Shown here: one piece after another, positions 46,140 through 58,000 of the stretch
Layout: every line of letters begins with the position of its first letter
Position numbering within the stretch: position 1 is the first letter of the stretch
DNA from: Porpolomopsis calyptriformis
Taxonomy: Eukaryota > Basidiomycota > Agaricomycetes > Agaricales > Hygrophoraceae
DNA: 64,000 bases
Reading direction: 5' to 3'
Assembly: GCA_951640195.1 (NCBI GenBank)
Contig: OX621165.1
Coordinates: 806,001 to 870,000, forward strand
Notes under the pieces: generated by a model
Told to the model about the DNA's origin: nothing
Databases searched by the model: none
What the model saw: the letters and a program-made list of their open reading frames with translations, nothing else
Made by a program: the position numbers and the translations under genes

Positions 46140-49100
46140 ATGTCCACCGAAAGTCAACTCAAGGCATTCTTCGCTCGTCATCGCTTTCTACTGACCAAGG
46201 AACGCGATGAAGAGATCAATCGAAATTTTCTCCTTCTAACTAATTGCGGTCCTAAACTTCTGGAGCAAAAAGGACTCGCCATAACTGGCCTTAGTATTAT
46301 TGACCAGAGGATTGGACTTGGGGGTAAAACGTATGTAACTCCTCGCCAAACTTGCAAGCTCCGAGCTAACGCACATGAAGTCCAGTCTGGTCGAGCTGGA
46401 GAGATCGGTGGCTTCTAGTCCCACTCCGTCCTTCCCACCTCATTCGCTGAGGTCGGTGTGCACTCTCTTATTGCGTTTGGTGACGGAAGCTTTATAAACG
46501 ACCTAGACCTGGAGACCTTGCTCGTATTGAAGAAAATGTTAGCAATAAATCCAGGAAGACTGCTCAAGATATTTCGGGGGGGAGTAAGGATGTCAGAGCA
46601 GCAGAAGGCGTTGTATATAAGGAACGCGCCTTCGATAACATCGTTCAACCCTTCACCTAATCTTTCTGTGACAGGTCTCGGAAACCCGTATTGTTATCGC
46701 CATCGATCCGCCCGATTCTGCTTCGGACGATCTGGATTTGCCTGAACGATGCCGTGCTGTAAAACTCGCAAATAGTGTAACATATGATAGGTCTTTTGAC
46801 CCATTTCTACACACCTTGGTAATCTCACTGAACGATGTCTTAGAATGGACAAAGCATTAGATCAGCTAGAGAAGTCGGTTATTCCTTCTTCAAGATCATC
46901 GGTTGGTGTCGTCATTTCTGTTTCCCTTATCATTCACGTTGCTTCCAGACAGCGGAGAAGTCACCGCAGGAAATGACACAATTAATGCAAGTCCTTTTAG
47001 GTTTGACTCCACGTTCAGAAAAGATCCCCATGGACAATATCACTTTCTTCGACAATTCTTTAAATTTGAGCCAAAGAGAAGCGGTGAAATTTGCGTTAGA
47101 ATCTCCAGAGGTGGCTTGCATACACGGGCCGCCAGGTTCGTATCCTTACACACTCTCTGGCCGGTGGTCATAGCCCATATTCGCGCAGGGACGGGTAAAA
47201 CGCACACTCTCATCGAAATTATCCGACAACTGACAACGGCCGCGATCGAAAACCACAAGCCTCAGAGACTTCTTGTATGTGGGGCTTCTAATATGTCTGT
47301 CGACAATATATTGGAACGATTGCTCGCGTTGCCTCCTGGTGAAAACGGCGAAAAACTGACAGTAACCAGAATCGGTCACCCGGCTCGAGTCATGTCGAAT
47401 GAAGATGTCTTGGAATCAACCCTTGAAGTAAAAGCAGGGCGTTCTGAACAAGTTTGTCATCGCATCTTCGTTGTTCTACCTTTATGTTTACGCATGGGAC
47501 CTGATCCACAGGCCGCTCTAGCCAAGGATGTCAAGAATGAATTAGAGTCCAAAATGGGTCTGCTTTCTGGAAAAGGGAAAGGTGTCAAAGGGAAACGGCC
47601 ACGGGGCGCAGAACGAAGAGAGCTTTGGGATGAAGTCAAGGTATTGAGGAAAGAGTGAGGGGGCATGCATACTCACCCTCTTTTTTTCCCCTGATCGCTT
47701 TATGTTTAGATATCGCCAACGCGAGGGAGGTGTGGTGAATGCAGTGTTAAGAGATTCACAGGCAGGTAATTTGCAGAGTGCTGATGAGAAGTATGCATTA
47801 ATCCTTCCGACCTGTTAGATCGTGCTGGCGACTTGCCATTCATCTGGTGGGAAGCAATTGCAAAAATATCGTTTCGACGTCGTTATCATCGACGAAGCTA
47901 CACAAGCTCTTGAGGCTGTAAGAAATCTTCATTATACCCATCACTATCGGTCCTTTGTTTTCAGTTTGTAAGCCTCATTCCTGATAAAGGATGAGCTGCG
48001 ACCTGTGGATGTTCTTGAGAAGCTCGTTCTCTATCGGGAATAAGAATTGCAAACTGAAAATAACAGACTGATGCCATTGTCAGAACTCAGTTGAGTTTGA
48101 TACTCCAGGTATGCTGGATCCCAATTTTCAAAGCGAGAAAGTTGATCCTCGCGGGTGATCCGATGCAATTACCACCTACCATCCTTTCAATTGATAAGCA
48201 CGATGACAAGAAAAAACAAGACACAAATGTCAAAAAGAAATCAACTCTAAAGAACGATCCGTCACAACAGAAACAGACGCCTCCTTCTGACCACGAGATT
48301 TCCGACTCTAGTATATCTGACTGTGGAGAAAGTGATATGGGTGACAACACCGGTGTGTCCAATCCTACAAAATCAAGAAAGCAGGCGGTTCTACGACCTC
48401 CACGCACATTGGAAACAACCCTTTTCGACCGACTGGAGAAAATGTATGGCCCAAGTATCAAACGGGTGTTGGATGTCCAGTATCGGTAAGCGTGCTACCC
48501 CTTGCTCGTTCTCTTCTCCTAGAACGATCTTTTTTCAGGATGCATTCACAAATATGTGAATTTCCGTCTAAAACGTTGTATTCATCAAAGTTAAAACCCC
48601 ATGAGTCCGTGGCAACTCATCTACTTAGTGATCTTCCGGAGGCTAAGGTTGAGGATGAGGACGAGGAAAAGGACGTCTTAGGGACTCCCGTGATATTTTT
48701 TGACACTGCTGGTTGTGAATACTTTGAGAGACTTGAAGGGGATGGAGACGAAGGGAGTCGGTGCAACGAAAATGAAGCCGCTGTCGTCAAAGAATGGATC
48801 GAAAAACTCGTGCGTGGCTTTGACTCTCCCCATGCTTTAGATTTGCATGATTTAGCTTTTTCCAGACGACAGCCGGAGTATTGCCGTCGCAGATTACTGT
48901 TATCACACCGTGGGTTAGGGGATACGCAGGCCTATCGAATCCTGATTACAGACCACTCTCGCAGATATCAAGCACAAGTCACGCTTTTGACCTCGATTTT
49001 ACGACCAGTGTACGGGGCGTCACTTGAAATTGGCACTGTAGATGGTATGCAAGGGCGAGAGAAGGACGCCGTTGTCATCAGCCTTGTTCGGAGCAACCAG

Positions 49101-49448
49101 ACTGTGGGTTTAGTGCCTCTCATCGTACTCTAGCATTCTTTTTGACTTGAGCATTCAGAGAGAGGTTGGCTTCCTCAAGGACAAGCGTAGGCTGAACGGT
49201 AAACGGTTTTCGCCCTTTTTCAGACTGCTCTCAGTTTCAATTTTCTGGGTTTATAGTTGCGATGACAAGAGCAAGAAGAAATCTAGTGAGTCTGTGTGCT
49301 TTCAACGGCAGTGAATACTGAATGTGGGTAACATGAACAGTGTGTGGTTGGCGACTCCTCGACGGTTCGTCACGGCAGCCGATTTCTTCGAAAGTGGATG
49401 GAATGGTTGGAGGCGAACGCTGATGTGCGGTATGCTGGCTTGGAGTAA
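46140..49448 (+). CDS. HCS1: Superfamily I DNA/RNA helicase, HCS1/IGHMBP2 family
   Basis: Seventeen exons (46140-46330, 46386-46451, 46507-46612, 46675-46790, 46844-46901, 46949-47135, 47189-47451, 47512-47654, 47710-47761, 47819-47917, 48109-48485, 48539-48809, 48866-48909, 48965-49103, 49159-49198, 49257-49285, 49341-49448) give 762 aa. Motif I is CIHGPPGTGKTHTLIE (~236-251). Motif Ia is LLVCGASNMSVDNI, motif II VVIIDEATQALEA, motif III LILAGDPMQLPPTI. Motif IV/V read ITVITPYQAQVTLL and GTVDGMQGREKDAV, and motif VI VAMTRARRNLCVVGD. It matches the Upf1-like group that includes yeast Hcs1 (polymerase alpha-associated helicase A) and human IGHMBP2. Exon 9 ends at a GC donor; the exon 3 donor lies inside a conserved VYK triplet. 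The long intron 10 holds a foldback element. Confidence 0.93.
47958..48060. repeat. Foldback (hairpin) element inside HCS1 intron 10
   Basis: Left arm 47958-47996 (starting TTTTCAGTTTG) and right arm 48022-48060 (ending CAAACTGAAAA) are inverted copies of 39 bases, with roughly three quarters of positions paired, around a ~25-base loop. The host intron is 191 nt while its neighbours are 50-65 nt, so the element accounts for the extra length. It may be a tiny MITE or a source of a small hairpin RNA. Confidence 0.75.
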
Positions 49449-49646
49449 ATGTTCATGAACGCTATGATGACATTTGATCGATCAATCATTAATCACGAAT
49501 TGGACGTATATTAGTCTCCTAAGTTATCTTTTGAATTCCATTTGGGGCAAGCATTTAAAGATCATGGATTCTCGGAGAACCTTGGTGTTAGACGTGACAG
49601 GCAAGCTCGATACACGTCAACTTTATACCACACACTTTGTCACACG

Positions 49647-51959
49647 ATGGCAAACGGAAAGAGGGCACCCTACGGAACTTGGGCTTCACCTATCACGGTA
49701 AATGCGATTGTCGAGGGGGTACGTTGAGTTATAATAGAGTTTCCTGGTCCCTGAATTAATCTTTGGCCAGTCAATTGCTATCGATGAAGTCCTGATCGAC
49801 ACTGTGACTTCCAACATATATCACATAGAAAAAAGACCTGATGGTGGTCGGTCCGTGGTGGTCAACACGAAATCTAATAGAGACCTTTTTGGTGGGGACT
49901 GGAATGCCCGTACCGCGGTACACGAGTATGGGGGAGGTGCTGCCATAGTTCACGGGGGGGTTGTTTATTTCTCCAACATTGGTGACGGGAGAGTTTACAA
50001 GGTGATGGAGGGTGGTATTCCTCAACCTATAACGCCAGGTGAGTCATCATTCTACGCTGTTTCATTTACAAGATTCATTCCTTCTGACAAACATCAAGAA
50101 AATAAGGCACTCCGTTTCGCGAATTTTTCAGTTCACCCGGCGCACTCTTCCCTGCTTGTGGCTGTTCTTGAGGATCATACCGATGACAGGCCGTCCGCAA
50201 TTTACAACGAACTCTGTGTAATCAACGCAACCACGCAGGAGGTACAACGAAGTCTCGTATCTGGGGCTGACTTTTACGCATCTCCTACCTTTTCGCCAGA
50301 TGGAAAACGATTTGCGTGGCTTCAGTGGTTTCACCCTGACATGCCATGGGAAGGAGCGGAGATCTACGTCGCAGACGTCAGAGTTGTAGGTAACAGGATC
50401 GAGCTGAGCAATCTGGTTCGTGTAGCCGGAGAAAAGGGGACCGTCAGCGTGTCATACCCGTCATGGGTGTCCAACGACAGGCTCATCTTTACCAGTGATC
50501 AATCAGGATACCAAAACCCTTGGGTGTACTCCCCAAATACGTCTCCCAGTGCAATGCCCGTGTTCTGCATGCCTATAGCGCAGGATTTCGGCGGACCTGC
50601 TTGGACGCTCGGTGGTTCCCCTTTTGCTCCGGTTGATAGCGCAGGAAGTAGCGTGATATTTGTCGCCATCAGGGACGGTCGCAGTGTTTTATACGTTGGC
50701 GATTTGGAAAGCCGCTCTGCCCCACAGGAGATCGAGTGTCCGTATGTCGTGGTTCAGAATATCCGCCGGGCAGCGCTGGGAAAACCCGAAGTTGTGTTCA
50801 TAGGTGGTAAGGTTGACGAATCTCCGGGCTTGATTCATTGCGCGCTGTCGTCGGTACATCCCAGAACTCCGACGTATATGACCCTCAAGTCCACGGCTTC
50901 GGCCACGTCTGCGGTTGCTAACTTCCCCCCTGAAATCGTATCCATACCTCAGCCCATTTCCTTGAAAATCCCGCAGACACAGGAGCCTTTACATGTTATT
51001 TTTTACCCTCCTACTAATCCTGGTTATGCGGGCACGAGCTTGCCAGGGGAATTACCGCCTTGCGTGCTACAAGTGCATGGCGGTCCAACGGGAATGACGG
51101 GTCAAGGTTTAGACTGGAAAAAAACTTTCTACACAAGTCGTGGATGGGCTTGGTACGTCGTTCCATGTCATGATTCTGTTCTTGTTGTGACAAGTCTCTT
51201 TTCACGCAGGCTGGATGTAAATTATGGTGGCTCGTCTGGTTATGGTCGCAAATATACTTGAGTCGTCTTGACTTCACACTATCTTGTTCGACTCCAACCT
51301 TTGGTTTCAGTGGCCGTCTTGTAGGCAAGTGGGGAATCGTAGATGTCGGAGACTGCATCCATGCAGCACGTACACTCTCCTGCCCGCCGTACAATTTGAT
51401 GGATCCATCTCGTGTGGTGATTCGTGGAGGCTCGGCAGGAGGCTTCACCGTGCTTGCAGCGCTCTCCATCGCTCCGGTTGTTACAACATTTGCGGCTGGC
51501 GCTTCGCTTTATGGGATATCCGACCTGAGGAAACTTGGGAAAGGAACGCACAAGTTCGAGTCACGCTATTTGGAGAAGCTGATTGGGGGAACTGTGGATG
51601 AAATTGCGTATGTTTATGAACAGCGATCGCCAGTGTTTCATGCGGACAGGATTGTTACTCCCTTATTGGTATGTTTATGTGCGTTTCTCAGTTGTGTGAT
51701 ATATATTCACCAAGCCGATTGTTCCACGCGAACTTGCTACTACGTGCTGCAGATCTTACAGGGAGATATTGACAAAGTCGTTCCAAAAGAACAAGCCGAG
51801 GTCATTGTGAAGAGCATCAGGGATCGTGGTGGACATGTCGAATACAAATTATATGAGGGTGAGGGACACGGCTGGAGGCAAGGGAAGAATATTGAAGATG
51901 CGCTGGAGAGAGAGATTAGATACTACGAGAACGTTCTGAGGATTGGAAGCAGGAGGTAG
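49647..51959 (+). CDS. Prolyl-oligopeptidase family (S9C-type) serine peptidase
   Basis: Six exons (49647-49718, 49771-50038, 50099-51152, 51210-51257, 51311-51668, 51753-51959) give 668 aa. An N-terminal beta-propeller (AVHEYGGGAAIVHGG, SPTFSPDGKRFAWLQW, YPSWVSNDRLIFTSDQSG) precedes the peptidase domain. That domain has PPCVLQVHGGPTGMT, WLDVNYGGSSGYGRKY, the nucleophile RGGSAGGF (Ser ~522), an Asp in LQGDIDKVVP and a His in GEGHGW. It resembles dipeptidyl/acylaminoacyl peptidases; no signal peptide, so probably cytosolic. Oddity: the exon 4/5 junction fits the family only if the intron 51258-51310 begins TTGAGT instead of GTGAGT. Other donors in phase would delete part of the catalytic domain. 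Confidence 0.85.
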
Positions 51960-52083
51960 ACTGTCACGTGACAGGAAGTAGAGACGGTCACGAGACCGAC
52001 GCGTTCAATTTGTTTGACCTGCCCTAAATCACGTTGTGTTCAACTTACTTGGACGCATATGATCACTAACGTTAACCAACGCC

Positions 52084-55000
52084 ATGACCAGCAGTAATTC
52101 CGAATCGCGGTCACCGCTTTATGGTACCGCTACTTTTACCTCAATGTCTAGACTTTCCAGTTCGACACCTTCAGGTAGGTCATCTTTGAATGACTATATG
52201 ATGATTTGATTCCAATCAGCGATGTTCAGACACGGCACGTCTGTCTTCGAACGAGGATGATGCGTCGTCTGATCACCACATGAGACGCATCACAGTCTCC
52301 CCGTCTCCGTCCCAGCAGAGCCCAAATCCCGAAGAGGATGATTTCTTTGATGATAATTCCATTGATGACACCGCCGAGGTTGAAAACGTTCTCAATATTG
52401 ACAACGAACTTGATGATACCGAAGATCTTGTCACCCGATGGTCAGGCAGTGCGTCTGCGTCATCCCAATCGGCATCCACTTTTACGTCCCCAAGATCCTA
52501 TTCGACTTTTCCACGAAGCTTCACATCTGCCTCAACCGGATTTCCGTTCTTTTCTGCTGGTAGAATTCTCAGTGGAATCACAGAACGAACCGAACCATCT
52601 TCTCGACCTCTCTCTCGTATCCCGCGTCCAGAGAATCCAACCCCAGACGTGTTGAGAAGGTCTGCTATGTTGAGCGGCGAACCCTCACACCTCCAGTATG
52701 GTCGATCTTCCAATGAACCAGGCTCGGATCGTGTATTGCCACCTCCGGGTCGTCGTGCAGGCGAGTTGATTGCATTTTTCGAGGACAGGAGGACAGATTC
52801 CGGGAGCCCAGGTGGTCACTCCAGAACGGCCTCTATGCCAGCCATGCCTGGTGGACTACGATCTCCTAGTCCGTTCACAACAAGTCAGTCGACACCAAAT
52901 GTCGGAAGCACGACTGGGTATGGATATGGCAGCACAACCTACGGATATGGGTCCAGGTCATCATCTCCTTCGAAGAGTCAATCTGGCTCGTCGGGATCTT
53001 CAGCATCGTCCGCCTCTCTTCCAATTTCCACCTTACTCTCGCCGCCGTTGAGAGGACTGACCTCAACGTCTGGAACTGACACGCGCACGGAGACTCGCAC
53101 TGGGCTCGGAACATATGAAAGCCGGAGTCCATTGAGCAATACCGTTACTAACACACTGACCCAATATACTCACACATCAACACCCACATCAACACCCACA
53201 AATACTTTCACCGGAACGACAACAGCATCACTCCTTCGTCGACCCCAAACATCGACGCGCTCACCATTGGCTTCGGTACGAAACATTGTTGCTGCGTGGA
53301 AAGAACGCACCCCCGCTCCAGCGAAATCAACTGGAGTATCCTCTGCGCAAGGTTCAGCAATAAGCCCGTCACCGCCCCCTGGAGATGGTGACGGACTCTT
53401 GGGCGTCAGAAGACGGGTGGAGAGGGTAGGCACGAGTTTGCGAGAAACTCAGTCGGGCGACGAGTCGCCAAAGGCCGAGGAAATGTCGATTGATATGACT
53501 GGTCTCATGCCCTATGTAAAGGGAAATGCAAAGGTCAGTTGCCTTTTTGGGACGATATCGATCACCTGCCATAGTCTGTTTCTAGCCCGAACGCATTGGT
53601 TTACTTTGGTACCTCAATGTCCATGCCTCCCCGCCTTACAGATGGCAACGCTGCCAAGCTCTTCTTTATCCTCACATACTTCTCCTCTCTTGGATCGCCC
53701 CTGGAGGTGGACGAGGAATCGTCTCTCTTGACCTCTTGAACTGTACCAGTGTTATATCGGTACCTTCACCGACACACCCGAGTGCGCAAGATGATGTAGG
53801 GACTATAGCTGCGAGATTACAGAGCGCAGAGCGTGGGGGCCAACCTTTGGTGGACATGCTTGTACCCTTCCACTTGTTATATGGAGACGGTGTCGAAATG
53901 GTGGCAGCTGAGAGTTTGTTGGAAAGGCAGAGATGGGTGAACTATCTATGGTAAAAATGATTTCCTATGTATGTGGTTTTGGTTCGTTAACCATTATTCC
54001 AAACACAGGGACACTATTCATCGGCCAATGATAGATCGTTCCCAAACACGCTCACCCACTGGTTCGATAACAGGATCCATAATGACGATCCAGTCATTTG
54101 ACAGCCGAAGTAGCTCAAGCTCGAGCAAAGGCTCTGCCTCTACAGTTTTTGTGCCTCCCTTCGATACCATCCCCGAGATGTCAGATTTACAATCCCAATC
54201 GAGTACTCAATCAAGAATATCTCGTGGACCGTCCCTGATCTCTTCCCACCATACGGGGACTGTGGATGATACAGCCATCTTGAATCAAGAATATGTGTAC
54301 CCCGGGGATCGCCGTGTAGTTCCTCCCAGCCGCCATAGTTCACTCAGGCGTACGATCTCGCTGACTGATCTTGACGAGGAGTTTGCGTCCGCTGTGACTC
54401 GGGCACGAGATGCTCGACCCGGGCTAGGGTTCGTCCGTCGTATGATTTTCGGAGGTTCTCCGGTTACAGTATCGAGCGGTTCGTCACTAAGGGCAGACGT
54501 GATGGTAACACCGCCGCCCACGGGGAGGGGAAGCGATATTTCCAAGAGTCGAGGGTCTGCTTCTGATCAGTCTGTTACGGATGATTCATTCTTCTCAGCT
54601 GGATCTAGAACTGTAGTTGACGGATCGAGGACGACCACATCCTCGTTCTATTCGACGACTTCTTTTACCGGTGGTAGGACTGGTCTTGAGAGCGAGACAT
54701 TCACAGACTTGAGGACCGATGATACTTCATTGCCTTTGGCCTCGAGTGGCTCTGACACCTTGATTATATCGGCGACAATGTCTCCCAGGCGTACGGAGTC
54801 GGCATCAATGCTCAGCGATTCACGCGACACTGTAACACCTACAACATCAACAGTTTCACTGTCTAGAACCAGTGAGATCAGGAGGCGGTCACGCACAAGC
54901 TCGAGAACGCTTTCGTCGTCATATCCCAGTTACAGTGATGACTCTTCAGACAAGGAAAACTCTGAACCTTATACCCCCACTCGGACGCACTCAGAGAGCG

Positions 55001-58000
55001 ATTCAAGGAGTTACCATGTCTCACGTTCCTCTGAGTTTTCGTCCCTCACCACGCCCAGTACGACCATCAGTGGGACTGCCGCCTCTTTCTCGTCTTCGTC
55101 TTCGTCCTCAGCTGAATGTATCGAAAAGGAGTCAAGTAGCGAGGTTGATGTAACGCCATCCATAGAAGGTTCAGATTACGCGACCGCTCGAACGCCTACG
55201 CTATCTGAATACGAATCTCTCCCCACCATCCCGTCTGAGTCGGAGTATGACACTGCAGAGGTCTGTTCCACGGAATTCGTCACAGTCGATGTATGTCCTT
55301 CAGAACCATCGACTGCATTTACCACTGCGGAGGTTTGCTCGACTGAACTGACGACCAAAGACATCCCGTCGGTCGGGAGTTCTCCTGTGGTTGTGGAGAT
55401 ACCCGTTGAAGTAGAAGACACATGGGTGAGTCTTAGTCCCCCGCATCCCGTCCCGAGCATCCCGGAGTCACCTTCCGATGTCGACTTAACCGATGGAATT
55501 GAGCCTGTCAGCGCTACATTGCCATCATCAACACTGTCGTCCTCTCTTGAGTCCACTGACATGGAGGATGTTACTCCTCCCCCTCTCACGTCGTCGTTTG
55601 TAAGCACGCCGACTGAGTCATTCTTTGGACCAACGTTGACAATCGCGGAGAGTCTACCTCGAACTGCTACCCCTACTGTCACTGAGTCGGATGACGGACT
55701 GACTCCCATCACTCCCTCGCTATCATCGCATCCTGTATCCACCCCACCAAGGACGGAATCTCTTTGGGCAGAAGAGACCAATGAATCTTATGAATCCTCA
55801 ATATTGCGAGCGTCGCCGTCTGTGGGATCATTAGCGCTTCATGAAGGACTTGACACCTCATTCGAAACCTCAATCATGAGGCCCAGTGGAACATTGCTGT
55901 CGTCTCCAGATAGGCTGACACCCATTCCGGAGACACCTACTGCCTCGTCCCTTCTCATCCCTGCTTCCCCGTCACCATTGCCAGTGTCATACCATTCCGT
56001 CTCTTCACCGACAGACGTGCCGACGCCCACTGCGTCGTGGCGACCACCGTTATCCGCCGCATCGCTGTCGAGGACGCTCTCGGCCTCTTCTGGGATGTCG
56101 ACCACATCGATGGGGTCGTCCATCCTCGGCCCAGGGTCCCTAGATGAACCACTCGGCGAAGAGCCATCGACAGAATCATCTCTGGTTCCAACTCATCACT
56201 CTCCCACCCCCCCGCAAATCGTATGTATAGTTTCATTTATATTTCTCCTCTTCCTCATTTCGTTTTGCAGAGTCCTCCTTCGGTTGCCGTACCCAGTTCA
56301 CCAATGTTGGCTACCCCATCGGTATCTATGAGTGTCAGTATTAGCACTCCGCACACCAATATCCCATCCATACGTTCAGACCTTGATACAATCCCTTCTG
56401 ACGAGGGTCGTGGCGAAATTTTGACCCACGATATAAACCGGCTTCTTCAGTACCTTCATGATCTTGATCAGGTCAGAGGTCGTGAAAACCATGAACTGGC
56501 GGACAATATAAGGGCGATTCGAGGAGAGCTCTACAACTTATCCGATTTCCTCCGCCGACGTGAGCCGGAACGCCGGGATGAAGGTCTTGTAGTGTCCGAA
56601 AGGCCTGCTGGGCCACGCGATTTGCCAGTGTCTTCTCGTCCCATTTTATTAACACCCCCTCCTCCCTTCAGAGTTCCATCGCCCAGCTCCATAATGACGA
56701 CTGAATCCTTCTTGTCCTCTCATTATACCGATGATGACCTTCTCGCGGAGGAGCCATACAGACCTTGGTCTCCACCCTTATCACCCGAGGGTTCCATAGT
56801 CTCTTCTGCACCGACGGAGCGTCCATTCACCTCACCACCATCACCAACGTCCTCATCTTCACCCCCGATCCCGCCACCGTCTGTGACTCCCGCGACTTCG
56901 TCGCCCAGTTCGTTAAGCGTTTCTACTGTCCGTCCGCGATCAACACTTGCAAATTTACGAGATCTTTTGGATGGAATTAAGAACCAGGTAGCAGCTCTCT
57001 GGGATGGTCAGCTTTCCACCAATCATATGCTCGATGAACTTCGAGGGCGACGGCCCCCACCAGATGATGGCATGGCCGACAGACTACAAGCGATTGAAGG
57101 TCTACTTCAAAGAATCCTCGATCAAAGCCAGCCTCGCCAACCTGAACCTGTTGAGCTAAGTATGCCCAGTCGAGAGACAATGTCCAGCACAGATTTTTCC
57201 GATTTAGACCGTCTTCGGGATCGTCTGAGAGATATCGCTTCTCAACAAGCCCATCCTCCTATCCAGATGCCTGAGCCGGTACGCATAAGGCCCTCGTTAG
57301 ACGAGGAGTTGGCTGCGATGTTGCGCGCAGAGCCTCAGCTTCCTCCTCCGCCTGTGCAGCAACCTCCTGAACTTATTCCGTTCCGGTACCAGCCTACAAG
57401 CAGGGAATCGAGGCCCAGAAGTGCCAGTCCGACACTCCCTCCTCGACCTCACACTGTACCCCGCGAAGCACCAGTCACCTTCTTTGATGTTCCTCATCCT
57501 AGACCCACACGAATCGCTGTACCAAGGGGACCTGCTAGCAGGCCACCCCGGCCACGACCAGAATCGATAGAATCAGATGCACCTGTTATCCCGTCGCGGC
57601 CGCCTACCACACGACCACCTCGAGATCAAGACTTTGATGACCGTTTGCGGGATTTGCGAAGGAGGCGACGCCCTACCCTGGTTGATGTCCCCCCGGCTGA
57701 GCCTGTGATCGTGAGTCCACGTTGCTTGAGATCAATCATAGTTCTTATAGTTCATTAGCCATCCGATCTATACGACCGACCACCCACTGCCCCAGCTGAC
57801 ATAGGCAGAGATCGTCGGTCGACTCGACCATCGTGGTATCAGCCTCGACCAGTACGTATTTTTATTCTTGAGTTATGATGAATTAAATTCACGTTGCTTT
57901 GTGTTAGCCTCCCGCTGCTGCCATCCCGCCTCCAGGTATCTTTGGGCCACCGACTGCTGCCCCAACTCAAGGCGCACCTCTAACATATATTCCAATGCCC

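Noticed and set aside
55176..56236. Minus-strand frames opposite the Ser/Thr-rich part of the giant gene
   Set aside because: Low-complexity codons leave the antisense open; all phases support the plus-strand gene.
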